Shown here piece after piece: positions 7,364 to 13,177 of a DNA stretch of 24,832 nucleotides. Each line of letters opens with the position of its first letter. Within the stretch, counting starts at the first letter, position 1. Location: NCBI GenBank assembly GCA_001781715.1, contig MFMD01000036.1, positions 1 to 24,832 of the forward strand, given 5' to 3'. Made by a program: the position numbers and the translations under genes. Origin of the DNA: Candidatus Kaiserbacteria bacterium RIFCSPLOWO2_01_FULL_55_19 (GTDB lineage Bacteria; Patescibacteriota; Minisyncoccia; Phycocordibacterales; Phycocordibacteraceae). Under the pieces are notes generated by a model. It searched no databases. It worked only from the letters and a program-made list of their open reading frames with translations, and was not told the DNA's origin.

Positions 7364-7486
7364 ATGAAAACAAAAGCAGTGCGCAGTGCCATCACCGGGC
7401 GGTTTGTCCACAAAGGGAAGGCGACCGCCAATCCAAAAACGACCGTCACGCAAACACTTAGAACCGCAGGGCGGAAGCGCGGCTAG
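7364..7486 (+). CDS. Very small basic protein (40 aa)
   Basis: The ORF is missed by a long-ORF cut-off but is well supported. A -10-like TAGAAT (7352-7357) lies exactly 6 nt before the ATG, the same spacing as at uvrB and ddl, so the mRNA would be leaderless. The product is basic (about 11 Lys/Arg) and contains RSAITGRFVHKGKA...NPKTTVTQT. This resembles a widespread small-protein pattern of the form R(D/S)A-TGRFV...NP-TTV, for which I know no established function. It sits alone between uvrC and ddl, behind a 12-bp perfect palindrome (7338-7349). Function unknown; a nucleic-acid-binding role would be only a guess from charge. Confidence 0.6.
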   Translation: MKTKAVRSAITGRFVHKGKATANPKTTVTQTLRTAGRKRG

Positions 7487-7494
7487 TTTGTCCT

Positions 7495-7503
7495 TGGTAT
7501 ACT
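7495..7503 (+). promoter_or_regulatory. Extended -10 promoter of ddl (leaderless)
   Basis: TGG-TATACT, with TATACT at 7498-7503, lies 6 nt before the ATG at 7510, so transcription should begin at or next to the start codon. No -35 consensus is visible. Confidence 0.6.
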
Positions 7504-7509
7504 GAGGTG

Positions 7510-8472
7510 ATGCAAACCGTTGTTGGGGTACTGCGGGGCGGGCCGTCGCGCGAGCATGATATCTCGCTCAAGTCCGGCGCCGCGATACTCGCGCATCTCC
7601 CGGCAGACCGGTATATCACGCGCGATATTTATATCCACAGAAACGGAGAGTGGTACGATCGCGGCAAGCCAGTCGCACCCGAACGCATCCTACGTCAACT
7701 TGATGTCGTACTCATCGGGCTCCACGGCGAGTATGGCGAGGATGGGGAAGTGCAAAAGGTCCTTTCTCGCTTCGGCGTTCCTTATGCCGGTGCAGATTCC
7801 TTCGGCTCCTATCTCGCGATGCATAAGATGATGGCGAAGCTGCGGGCGAAAGAAGCCGGACTGCTCACGCCGGAATCTCACTACATCGAGCGCGCCGAAG
7901 ACAGCGAGGCGGGCGCGCGCGAAGCGATACGCAGGTTCCATCAGCCGGTTGTAGTGAAGCCGGTCGGCTGGGGCTCTTCTATCGGGGTGTCCATTGTGGG
8001 CGGGTACGCGCCCGTGGTCGCTGCTGTCAAGCAGCTTTTTGCCGATGGCGCTACCGGCGTGCTCGTAGAGGATCTCGTTCGCGGCAAGGAGGCGACGGTC
8101 AGCGTTGTTGAGAACCTTCGCGGACAAGCGTTGTATTCTCTCCCACCCACAGAAATCATTCCTCCCGAGGATGATTTCTTCTCCTACGGCGCAAAGTATT
8201 CTGGCGCGACGCGTGAAATCTGCCCGGGGAACTTCTCTCGTGTTGCCTCTGAAGAGCTTCAGCGTTTGGCGAAGGTAATGCATCGTGCTCTCGGCCTGCG
8301 TCATTACTCCCGAAGCGACTTTATCGTCGCACCGAAGGGCATTTATTATCTGGAGACCAATACGCTCCCGGGCCTCACGACCGAATCGCTTCTGCCAAAG
8401 TCGCTCGCCGCGGTAGGCGTTACCTTCCGCGATTTCCTCTCGCATCTGGTCAACCTCGCCCTCTCGCGTTAG
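7510..8472 (+). CDS. ddl: D-alanine--D-alanine ligase
   Basis: This ATP-grasp enzyme joins two D-alanines in the cytoplasm to make the end of the peptidoglycan stem peptide. The 320-residue product has GGPSREHDISLKSG (substrate loop), LHGEYGEDGEVQ, PYAGADSFGSYLAMHK, VVVKPVGWGSSIGVS (ATP-binding lysine and glycine-rich loop), the FSYGAKYS omega-loop tyrosine and YYLETNTLPGLTTESLLPKS (metal-binding Glu/Asn). Its length is normal. The start could be GTG 7507 or ATG 7510; ATG fits both the family and the -10 spacing. Together with the murE-like gene and mltG in the same window it implies that this organism makes its own peptidoglycan. Confidence 0.95.
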   Translation: MQTVVGVLRGGPSREHDISLKSGAAILAHLPADRYITRDIYIHRNGEWYDRGKPVAPERILRQLDVVLIGLHGEYGEDGEVQKVLSRFGVPYAGADSFGSYLAMHKMMAKLRAKEAGLLTPESHYIERAEDSEAGAREAIRRFHQPVVVKPVGWGSSIGVSIVGGYAPVVAAVKQLFADGATGVLVEDLVRGKEATVSVVENLRGQALYSLPPTEIIPPEDDFFSYGAKYSGATREICPGNFSRVASEELQRLAKVMHRALGLRHYSRSDFIVAPKGIYYLETNTLPGLTTESLLPKSLAAVGVTFRDFLSHLVNLALSR

Positions 8473-8486
8473 AGTAAAAAGCGCTC

Positions 8487-8559
8487 GGGCCTGTAGCTCA
8501 ATTGGTAGAGCGCCTCATTTGCAATGAGGAGGTAACCGGTTCGAAACCGGTCAGGTCCA
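8487..8559 (+). tRNA. tRNA-Ala (anticodon UGC)
   Basis: The acceptor stem GGGCCTG/CAGGTCC contains the G3-U70 pair that identifies alanine tRNA. The anticodon stem-loop is CCTCA-TTTGCAA-TGAGG, giving UGC, and the T-arm is regular. CCA is not encoded. A possible TAGAGT -10 box (8470-8475) overlaps the ddl stop. The next gene starts 8 nt after the tRNA end. Confidence 0.95.
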
Positions 8560-8567
8560 CAAATTAT

Positions 8568-9098
8568 ATGAAGAAGATAATTGTCGCTTCAAAGAATCCA
8601 GTCAAAATAGCAGCTGCGCTCAGTGGTTTCCAGAAGATGTTTCCGCATGAGACGTTTGAGGTTGAGGGGGTATCAGCCCCTTCTGGCGTCGGCGAACAAC
8701 CGCGGAACGATACAGAAACGTTCACGGGTGCTCGCAATAGGGCGCAAAACGCTTCTAAAGAGGTCATCACTGCGGATTACTGGGTTGGTATTGAAGGTGG
8801 TATTGAAGAAAAGAATTCTGCTATGGAGGCGTTTGCATGGGTTGTTATACAGGCAAAAGGCGGCGCATATGGGAAGGGAAGAACAGGGACCTTTTTCTTG
8901 CCGCCAAAAATTGCTGAATTGATACAACAAGGGAAAGAGTTGGGGGAGGCAGACGACATTGTGTTTGGCAGAAGCAATTCAAAGCAAGGAAATGGAGCGG
9001 TAGGTATCTTGACGGGCGATGTGGTAGATAGAACCAAATACTATACGGAAGCCGTGGTATTCGCACTTATTCCGTTTAAAAACATCGAACTATATTAA
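8568..9098 (+). CDS. yjjX: Inosine/xanthosine triphosphatase (DUF84/YjjX family)
   Basis: The product hydrolyses deaminated purine nucleotides (ITP, XTP) and so keeps them out of nucleic acids. The 176-residue protein has the N-terminal KIIVASKNPVKIAA motif, EVEGVSAPSGVGEQP, ETFTGARNRAQNA, the acidic WVGIEGGIEE segment, GRTGTFFLPP and the NGAVGILTGDVVDRTKYY signature of the DUF84 family. ATG 8568 is chosen by homology, since the upstream open frame runs through the tRNA gene. There is no ribosome site and only 8 nt separates it from tRNA-Ala, so the mRNA is probably the 3' part of a tRNA transcript and becomes nearly leaderless after tRNA 3' processing. It converges on the tRNA-Pro(CGG) gene. 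Confidence 0.88.
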   Translation: MKKIIVASKNPVKIAAALSGFQKMFPHETFEVEGVSAPSGVGEQPRNDTETFTGARNRAQNASKEVITADYWVGIEGGIEEKNSAMEAFAWVVIQAKGGAYGKGRTGTFFLPPKIAELIQQGKELGEADDIVFGRSNSKQGNGAVGILTGDVVDRTKYYTEAVVFALIPFKNIELY

Positions 9099-9106
9099 TA
9101 TCTTTG

Positions 9107-9177
9107 TCGGGCCGCCGGGAATCGAACCCGGTCTGCACGAACCCGAATCGTGCGTACTACCGGCATACTCCGGCCCG
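9107..9177 (-). tRNA. tRNA-Pro (anticodon CGG)
   Basis: On the minus strand the acceptor CGGGCCG/CGGCCCG begins with C1, as in proline tRNAs, followed by discriminator A. The anticodon arm is CACGA-TTCGGGT-TCGTG (anticodon CGG, G37). It has a short D-arm (GTA...TAC) and is 71 nt long with no encoded CCA. Confidence 0.9.
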
Positions 9178-9178
9178 G

Positions 9179-9252
9179 TGCGCTCCACAAGATTCGAACT
9201 TGTGACCTTTCGCGTGTGAGGCGAACGCTCTAACCAACTGAGCTAGGAGCGC
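9179..9252 (-). tRNA. tRNA-Val (anticodon CAC)
   Basis: The acceptor is GCGCTCC/GGAGCGC, the D-arm GCTC...GAGC, the anticodon arm TTCGC-CTCACAC-GCGAA (anticodon CAC), and the T-loop TTCGAAT. It is 74 nt with no encoded CCA, and lies 1 nt from tRNA-Pro(CGG) in the same transcript. Confidence 0.93.
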
Positions 9253-9271
9253 GCAAGAGCACAATATCACA

Positions 9272-9342
9272 TCGGGCTACCGGGAATCGAACCCGGACTG
9301 CATGACCCCCAGCCATGCGTACTACCACTATACGATAGCCCG
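9272..9342 (-). tRNA. tRNA-Pro (anticodon GGG)
   Basis: The acceptor is CGGGCTA/TAGCCCG with discriminator A, and the anticodon arm is CATGG-CTGGGGG-TCATG (anticodon GGG; the last stem pair is G-U). Its T-arm is identical to that of the neighbouring tRNA-Pro(CGG). It is first in the minus-strand tRNA trio. Confidence 0.9.
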
Positions 9343-9352
9343 TTATTTTCCA

Positions 9353-9376
9353 ACTATATCGTACTCGTGTTAAAAT
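9353..9376. promoter_or_regulatory. Divergent tRNA promoters
   Basis: TATAGT on the minus strand (9358 to 9353) lies 10 nt before tRNA-Pro(GGG). TGT-TAAAAT on the plus strand (TAAAAT at 9371-9376) lies 9 nt before tRNA-Ala(CGC). The -35 boxes are not convincing. Confidence 0.5.
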
Positions 9377-9385
9377 CGCCCGCAC

Positions 9386-9456
9386 GGGCCTATAGTAAAG
9401 TGGTATTACACGTCATTCGCATTGACGAGGCGCGGGTTCGATTCCCGCTAGGTCCA
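9386..9456 (+). tRNA. tRNA-Ala (anticodon CGC)
   Basis: The acceptor GGGCCTA/TAGGTCC has the alanine G3-U70 pair. The anticodon arm is CGTCA-TTCGCAT-TGACG (anticodon CGC) and the T-arm is GCGGG-TTCGATT-CCCGC. It is 71 nt and CCA is not encoded. Confidence 0.92.
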
Positions 9457-9463
9457 CAGTACG

Positions 9464-9784
9464 CTATACGATTTTCAGCGTATGAAGCAGGAAGAATCCG
9501 GCAATCATGCACACCGATAAGATGACAGCGACGGCTTCAGCGATGATAAACGCCGAGAGCCGCGGCGTATCACGCTTCAGCCGGAAGATGATGCTGAAGA
9601 AGGCGAATGTCCCGAGCGCAAGGACTCCTTTGCCGAGCCAGTGATGATAAAAAGTCACTTTGAGCCAATCCTTCAGCGCAGGGATTTCTTCTGCACCGAC
9701 AATAAGTGCGGCGAGAAGAAGAACGGTAACGATTGTCGCAATCGCAGTTGAACGAATCCACAGGGCAAGAGGTGAGGGCATCAT
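9464..9784 (-). CDS. Small three-helix membrane protein (106 aa)
   Basis: I do not recognise a family. The product has three clear hydrophobic helices at roughly residues 12-32 (IATIVTVLLLAALIVG), 50-67 (LGKGVLALGTFAFFSIIF) and 77-100 (FIIAEAVAVILSVCMIAGFFLL). The short loop after helix 1 carries histidines (YHHW). It is the last gene of a four-gene minus-strand operon. Its ATGATG start overlaps the stop of the gene before it, so translation is probably coupled. It converges on tRNA-Ala(CGC) with only 7 nt between and no hairpin terminator visible. Confidence 0.72.
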   Translation of the reverse strand: MMPSPLALWIRSTAIATIVTVLLLAALIVGAEEIPALKDWLKVTFYHHWLGKGVLALGTFAFFSIIFRLKRDTPRLSAFIIAEAVAVILSVCMIAGFFLLHTLKIV

Positions 9785-10230
9785 ATGGAGCCGGAGACAA
9801 TAATACCCGACGCGGCGGTCACGACTCCGACCACGAGCGCGACGAGCGTGAGAAATGCCGTACCCTTGCGCAGATTATCGTCATCCGGATTCATGCGCAA
9901 ATATGTCGTGCAGAGCGCAATGGAGAGAGCCAGAAACGGTAGTACGAGAAAGATATGCTCCTTCGTCTCCATAAAGAAGGTGTGTGCGAAAGGCAGGGAG
10001 CCCGCGAGTATCCTTGGTTTGACGGCGGAGCCATAGTAGGTCACATAGTAGTATGCCGAAGTCGCCCACGAGAGGATGAACAACACAAAAGCCGACCACG
10101 CAAGGCGCGATACGAACACATAGTTGGGCGCTTTCTTGAGCAGGTGCATAAGCACGACATTGTGCATACCGATGGCGATAATACCGCCGAGGACATGAAC
10201 GATAAGCAAAGCCGCAAGGGTTGTTGTCAT
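9781..10230 (-). CDS. Four-helix membrane protein (149 aa) of unknown function
   Basis: The family is not recognised. Hydrophobic helices lie at roughly 4-28 (LAALLIVHVLGGIIAIG), 42-62 (LAWSAFVLFILSWATSAYY), 91-112 (HIFLVLPFLALSIALCTTYL) and 123-147. Histidines occur at or near membrane ends (H12 in helix 1, H23, H29, and the METKEHIF segment), a pattern seen in haem- or metal-binding membrane proteins, but here only suggestive. The first helix (IVHVLGGIIAIG) resembles that of the next upstream gene (IMHVVGTVLGVG), so the two may be distant relatives. Both ends overlap neighbours through ATGA junctions, placing it firmly in the operon behind the quinone-reductase-like gene. Confidence 0.75.
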   Translation of the reverse strand: MTTTLAALLIVHVLGGIIAIGMHNVVLMHLLKKAPNYVFVSRLAWSAFVLFILSWATSAYYYVTYYGSAVKPRILAGSLPFAHTFFMETKEHIFLVLPFLALSIALCTTYLRMNPDDDNLRKGTAFLTLVALVVGVVTAASGIIVSGSI

Positions 10231-10730
10231 ATGGTTGTTGGGGCGTGCAAGCGAGTGCGAATCCAGCGCAGGATAACACCCACGAGCAGGGTAGCAAGCG
10301 CGTAGTACATAAATAGTTCGCCATACGTAGCATCGGTTTTACCAATGACTCCGAGGACGAGTGCGGCATACCATGAGGTGAGTGATATGGCAGAGCCGAT
10401 TGCCAGCGGCATGATGCGCGCCTGCAGGAGAAGTGCGTTCCCGACAAGAATCCCAATGATGGTCATCTTCGCCCAAAATGAAGGGCTAGTGAGAGCTCCC
10501 ACATGCTCCGTCAGACGGAAGTAGAGCAGAAAGGCAAAGCCGGAGATAACGAGGAGGAAGAGTCCTGTCCGCAGTACGGTATACGTTACCGCAAGAGTCC
10601 TCCGCTCATCGTCTGTGAGGATATTGTCGCTGTTGAAGCGCGTGTAATAGATTTCGGCAAAGGTTGCCGCGCCAACGCCGAGGACGGTGCCCACCACATG
10701 CATGATTATGAAAGATTCGTAGAGTGTCAT
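10227..10730 (-). CDS. Five-helix membrane protein (167 aa), paralogue of the 13178 gene
   Basis: No function is known to me. About five hydrophobic segments are visible, starting with FIIMHVVGTVLGVGAATFAEIYYTR and followed by a cytosolic-looking acidic loop (NSDNILTDDERRTL), LRTGLFLLVISGFAFLLYF, WAKMTIIGILVGNALL, IGSAISLTSWYAALVLG and a last helix near the C-terminus. The gene at 13178-13681 has the same length (167 aa), the same order and shared motifs: G-x-x-x-A...E-x-x-Y-x-R, an acidic ER-x-x-L loop, L-R-x-G, and a W-rich helix ending in LG. I chose ATG 10730 because it overlaps the preceding stop (ATGA) and the first helix starts there. It is the second gene of the operon. Confidence 0.75.
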   Translation of the reverse strand: MTLYESFIIMHVVGTVLGVGAATFAEIYYTRFNSDNILTDDERRTLAVTYTVLRTGLFLLVISGFAFLLYFRLTEHVGALTSPSFWAKMTIIGILVGNALLLQARIMPLAIGSAISLTSWYAALVLGVIGKTDATYGELFMYYALATLLVGVILRWIRTRLHAPTTI

Positions 10731-11311
10731 ATGCCTTGAGAGCCCAGCTCCTGCACCTGTGCCACCCATGCGGCGTGCTTTGCGGCATCCGGATGCTCGC
10801 ACGGACCCATGGTTGTCACCTGCGCGCTCATACCGGAGAAACCGAGGATGCCGCGCGATATCTCGTTTGTATAATCGCCGTACTTCAGGCGCGTCATAAA
10901 GGGACTCTGCGCTCCGTCAACGACGATGACACGCGCCGTTTTCCCTTTCAGCAGCTCTGCAATGTCGTGATTCTCTTTGCTGAAGGAAAAGGCAAAGTCA
11001 GGGAGCCACATTCGGTCAAACATTCCTTTCAAGAGCGCGGGCATACTTGTCCACCAATTCGGGTAGAGAATCACCACATGGTCGGCCCAGCGTATGTTCT
11101 CTTGCACGGTGACGAGATCGGGCTCCAGGGGCTGTATCTCGCGGTATCCCTTATGCAAAATCGGGTCGAACTTCAACTCGCCAAGGTTAAGTCGTCTCAC
11201 TTCATGACTTGCAGCGCGCGCTGCATGCTCGTAGGCATCGGCAAGTTCCGCTGTGAATCCTTGAGTATGAGAATGTCCAAGAAGTACGAAAATCTTGCGC
11301 GGATGATTCAT
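10727..11311 (-). CDS. Flavodoxin-fold NAD(P)H:quinone oxidoreductase-like protein
   Basis: The 194-residue product belongs to the flavodoxin_2 family (KefF/MdaB/YwrO-type), FMN or FAD enzymes that reduce quinones and related compounds by two electrons in the cytosol. It starts KIFVLLGHSHTQGFTAEL, the phosphate-binding loop after beta-1, has WADHVVILYPNWWTSMPALLKGMFDRMW, the family hallmark YPxWW-x-x-PA-x-LKG-x-x-DR, and GKTARVIVVDGAQ for the next strand. ATG 11311 is chosen by homology, and TATACT (11323 to 11318) lies 6 nt upstream, implying a leaderless mRNA. It leads the operon of three membrane proteins, which suggests a membrane redox role, though the exact substrate cannot be read from sequence. 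Confidence 0.85.
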   Translation of the reverse strand: MNHPRKIFVLLGHSHTQGFTAELADAYEHAARAASHEVRRLNLGELKFDPILHKGYREIQPLEPDLVTVQENIRWADHVVILYPNWWTSMPALLKGMFDRMWLPDFAFSFSKENHDIAELLKGKTARVIVVDGAQSPFMTRLKYGDYTNEISRGILGFSGMSAQVTTMGPCEHPDAAKHAAWVAQVQELGSQGI

Positions 11312-11317
11312 AATCTT

Positions 11318-11357
11318 AGTATACCCTCTTGAGCAACAGAAGGAAGGGAAGTACAGT
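11318..11357. promoter_or_regulatory. Divergent promoters: quinone-reductase operon (-) and tRNA-Ala(GGC) (+)
   Basis: Minus strand: TATACT (11323 to 11318), 6 nt before ATG 11311. Plus strand: TTGAGC (11329-11334), a 17-nt spacer and TACAGT (11352-11357), 8 nt before the tRNA at 11366. The plus-strand promoter has a good -35 box; the minus-strand one has none. Confidence 0.6.
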
Positions 11358-11365
11358 GGAGTAAA

Positions 11366-11436
11366 GGGCCTATGGTGAAGCGGTATCACGCATCCATGGC
11401 ATGGATGAAGTCGGGGTTCGACTCCCCGTAGGTCCA
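11366..11436 (+). tRNA. tRNA-Ala (anticodon GGC)
   Basis: The acceptor GGGCCTA/TAGGTCC has G3-U70. The anticodon arm is CATCC-ATGGCAT-GGATG (anticodon GGC) and the T-arm CGGGG-TTCGACT-CCCCG. It is 71 nt and CCA is not encoded. With the two others it makes three alanine tRNAs (UGC, CGC, GGC) in this window. Confidence 0.92.
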
Positions 11437-11474
11437 CAAAAATAAAGCGCCTGCGAGGCGGAGCCTCGCAGGCG
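11437..11474 (-). terminator. Intrinsic terminator of the lipoprotein gene
   Basis: A perfect 12-bp stem, CGCCTGCGAGGC (11448-11459), loop GGA, and its complement (11463-11474). Read on the minus strand it is followed by GCTTTATTTTTGTGG. It lies 12 nt after the stop of the gene at 11486-11968. Confidence 0.8.
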
Positions 11475-11485
11475 GGTTGAATCAT

Positions 11486-11968
11486 TCATTCAATACGGTT
11501 CCATGTCGGATCAACGGATTCGATGCTAACGATGCAATTCCCGTGAGAGTTGAAGCGGACGCGGAACGCCCGTGTATAGTTGTATCGGTCGTCATCGATA
11601 TAGAACATCCTCTTCACGGTGACAATTTTTGTGTGCGGGTCGGAGGTGTCGTCGATGACGCTGAACAGAGTGCACGCACAGCCGTCGTTCTCACCGGAAA
11701 CTGGATTCGCCAATATCTGACGGACAATTTCTTGTCCCCGCTCCCCCTTGTTGTCGAAGACTCCGAAAATAGAAGCTCCATCGGGAATGAGCGCCCGCAG
11801 AATGCCGATACTCGTTTCTGCGACGCCGCGGAACCATTGAACGACGGCGTTGCGGGGTGTGTCGCTACATTGTTTGATACTCCCATCGTCACGGACTGTT
11901 GTTGCACACGACGAGAGGAGTATCGATGCGGCTACTGTCATGAGGAACCTCACTGCAAACGGTCTCAT
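11486..11968 (-). CDS. Putative lipoprotein of unknown function (160 aa)
   Basis: The product begins MRPFAVRFLMTVAASILLSSCATT: a positively charged start, a hydrophobic stretch and the lipobox LSSC. Cys 21 should therefore become the lipid-modified first residue and the protein would sit on the outer face of the cytoplasmic membrane. The mature part (about 140 residues) has no domain I recognise. It includes GENDGCACTLFSVIDD and a C-terminal beta-rich stretch (KIVTVKRMFYIDDDRYNYTRAFRVRFNSHGNCIVSIESVD) reminiscent of small NTF2- or lipocalin-like lipoproteins, which is only an impression. An AGGAGG ribosome site lies about 8 nt before the ATG, unlike the many genes here that lack one. It ends at a clear terminator and is monocistronic. 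Confidence 0.8.
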   Translation of the reverse strand: MRPFAVRFLMTVAASILLSSCATTVRDDGSIKQCSDTPRNAVVQWFRGVAETSIGILRALIPDGASIFGVFDNKGERGQEIVRQILANPVSGENDGCACTLFSVIDDTSDPHTKIVTVKRMFYIDDDRYNYTRAFRVRFNSHGNCIVSIESVDPTWNRIE

Positions 11969-12049
11969 CGCATCTCCTCCTTTAAGCGAAATTGCGGGTG
12001 GTGGAAGGTACTTCTGCTTAGACTACAATACAATACATTCTGGACATAA

Positions 12050-12080
12050 ACACACCGTCCGCCAAAGGCGGGCGGTGTGT
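12050..12080 (-). terminator. Intrinsic terminator of the SWIB gene
   Basis: A 14-bp stem with one G-U pair (12050-12063 with 12067-12080) closes a 3-nt loop and lies 19 nt after the SWIB stop on the minus strand. It is followed there by TTATG, so the T-tract is short but the stem is strong. Confidence 0.7.
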
Positions 12081-12098
12081 TCACGCAGGAGCCCCTGA

Positions 12099-12347
12099 TT
12101 AGCTCAAATGCGGACCGATGAGACTTCCCATCTCGAACATCGTCACTTCGCCCTTGCCAAAAATGGCCTTAAGCTTCTCGTCGCAAAGGATATTACGCTT
12201 ATTCTCCGGATTCTGGAGATTATGATTCTTGATGTATACCCAAAGCTGTTTAACGACTTCGGTGCGAGGCATTGGCCCCTTGCCCACAACTGCCTCAAGG
12301 TCGGCTGAGAGCTTCTGTGGTTTTGCGAATGCTGAATTTGTTGCCAT
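12099..12347 (-). CDS. Stand-alone SWIB/MDM2 domain protein (82 aa)
   Basis: The 82-residue protein is almost entirely a SWIB domain: FAKPQKLSADLEAVVG, MPRTEVVKQLWVYIKNHNLQNPENKRNI, CDEKLKAIFGKGEVTMFEMGSLIGPHL. In eukaryotes the domain occurs in SWI/SNF chromatin-remodelling subunits and MDM2. In bacteria it is found in Chlamydiae, sometimes fused to topoisomerase I, and in other lineages; the bacterial role is not settled, but binding to DNA-associated proteins is the usual suggestion. ATG 12347 fits the domain start. A possible -10 box (TATACT, 12388 to 12383) lies 35 nt upstream. It is divergent from the membrane-protein gene at 12475. Confidence 0.88.
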   Translation of the reverse strand: MATNSAFAKPQKLSADLEAVVGKGPMPRTEVVKQLWVYIKNHNLQNPENKRNILCDEKLKAIFGKGEVTMFEMGSLIGPHLS

Positions 12348-12382
12348 AGTGAATGTTACTGGTATTAAGACTAACTTCCCCC

Positions 12383-12467
12383 AGTATATAGCATAGGAAA
12401 GCCTGTTTCCACAGGGCCGTGGACTATTCCCCTTGGGGGCTTGCGACGTCCACAGAAGGCGTATACT
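12383..12467. promoter_or_regulatory. Divergent -10 boxes between SWIB gene (-) and 12475 gene (+)
   Basis: TATACT on the minus strand (12388 to 12383) and TATACT on the plus strand (12462-12467) face away from each other. The plus box lies 7 nt before ATG 12475, implying a leaderless mRNA, and a possible TTGCGA -35 lies at 12441-12446 (15-nt spacer). The minus box would give about a 28-nt leader. Confidence 0.5.
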
Positions 12468-12474
12468 GGGGCAT

Positions 12475-12909
12475 ATGAGCTTCAACGAGGATGGCGGGAA
12501 CGAAGGGAACGGGGGGATGCGGGTGCCCCCGCGCCATGACATACCCCACTATTACGGTAATGAGTCGCGGGCGCTCTTTGTCGCGGGCGCCGTAGTGCTT
12601 GTCATCGCACAGTCAACCGGCGCCGACCTACCGCTCTCAACCGGCGCCGCTGTGATGGCGGCGGTACTCCTTGTTGTCGCCGCGGGGATTACTAATCCCG
12701 CACAAGGGTGGATTCATTGGCTGAACGCATTCATCGCCATCTACGGAGTGCTCCTCTTCGGCACAACTGCCATCAGCCACTACCGTTCGGGTATAAGCAT
12801 CTTTAACCCTTCGTTCTTCTATATTGAGGCGCTTACGCTCATCGCTCTCATCGCGCTCTACTTCACGACCCGCACCATTCGGGGATTCCATCTGCGCGAT
12901 ACCCTTTGA
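12475..12909 (+). CDS. Membrane protein of unknown function (144 aa)
   Basis: No family is recognised. A soluble, glycine-rich and charged N-terminus of about 30 residues (NEDGGNEGNGGMRVPPRHDIPHYYGNESR) precedes four hydrophobic helices at roughly 32-48 (ALFVAGAVVLVIAQS), 54-72 (LSTGAAVMAAVLLVVAAGI), 80-102 (IHWLNAFIAIYGVLLFGTTAI) and 113-133 (FFYIEALTLIALIALYFTT). Helix 3 begins with NPAQGWIHWLNA, and the helix 3-4 loop holds SHYRSG. The start is ATG 12475, with TATACT 7 nt upstream. The next gene follows after 36 nt with its own -10 box. Function unknown; the tail TTRTIRGFHLRDTL suggests a cytosolic basic end. Confidence 0.75.
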   Translation: MSFNEDGGNEGNGGMRVPPRHDIPHYYGNESRALFVAGAVVLVIAQSTGADLPLSTGAAVMAAVLLVVAAGITNPAQGWIHWLNAFIAIYGVLLFGTTAISHYRSGISIFNPSFFYIEALTLIALIALYFTTRTIRGFHLRDTL

Positions 12910-12945
12910 TAGAGGCGAAAACCGTCTCCGTGCTACACTTTCTCT

Positions 12946-13176
12946 ATGTCTATCCAGAGTTTTCTCCTCAATCAGTACACGAAGTGGAAGTTGAAGGATG
13001 TTCCCGAGGCGCAGCGCGAGCAGATGACCGCGCTCGTGATTAAGGATCCGCAACTCTTTAAGAAAATCGGTGAGGAGATTGAACGCCGCAAGAAGGGCGG
13101 CGAGAGCGAGACGAAAGCGGCGCTTGAAGTGATGAAGAAGTACCGTACCGAGCTTGCCGCGCTCATGCAACGATAA
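12946..13176 (+). CDS. Small helical soluble protein (76 aa)
   Basis: The product is 76 residues, highly charged and without a membrane segment: MSIQSFLLNQYTKWKLKDVP, then AQREQMTALVIKDPQLFKKI, then GEEIERRKKGG and a closing helix ending in LAALMQR. It looks like three amphipathic helices. I do not recognise the family. TGC-TACACT (TACACT at 12934-12939) lies 6 nt before the ATG, so this gene probably has its own leaderless mRNA. The next gene begins 1 nt after its stop, so the two are very likely one operon, perhaps a soluble partner for the following membrane protein (inference). Confidence 0.75.
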   Translation: MSIQSFLLNQYTKWKLKDVPEAQREQMTALVIKDPQLFKKIGEEIERRKKGGESETKAALEVMKKYRTELAALMQR

Positions 13177-13177
13177 T

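Noticed and set aside
9107..9456. tRNA cluster as an integration site for a mobile element
   Set aside because: No integrase, no duplicated tRNA ends and no transposase motifs are present in the window.
11477..12049. 190-aa plus-strand ORF opposite the lipoprotein gene
   Set aside because: The minus-strand product has a signal peptide, lipobox, ribosome site and terminator. The plus-strand product has none of these and many scattered cysteines.
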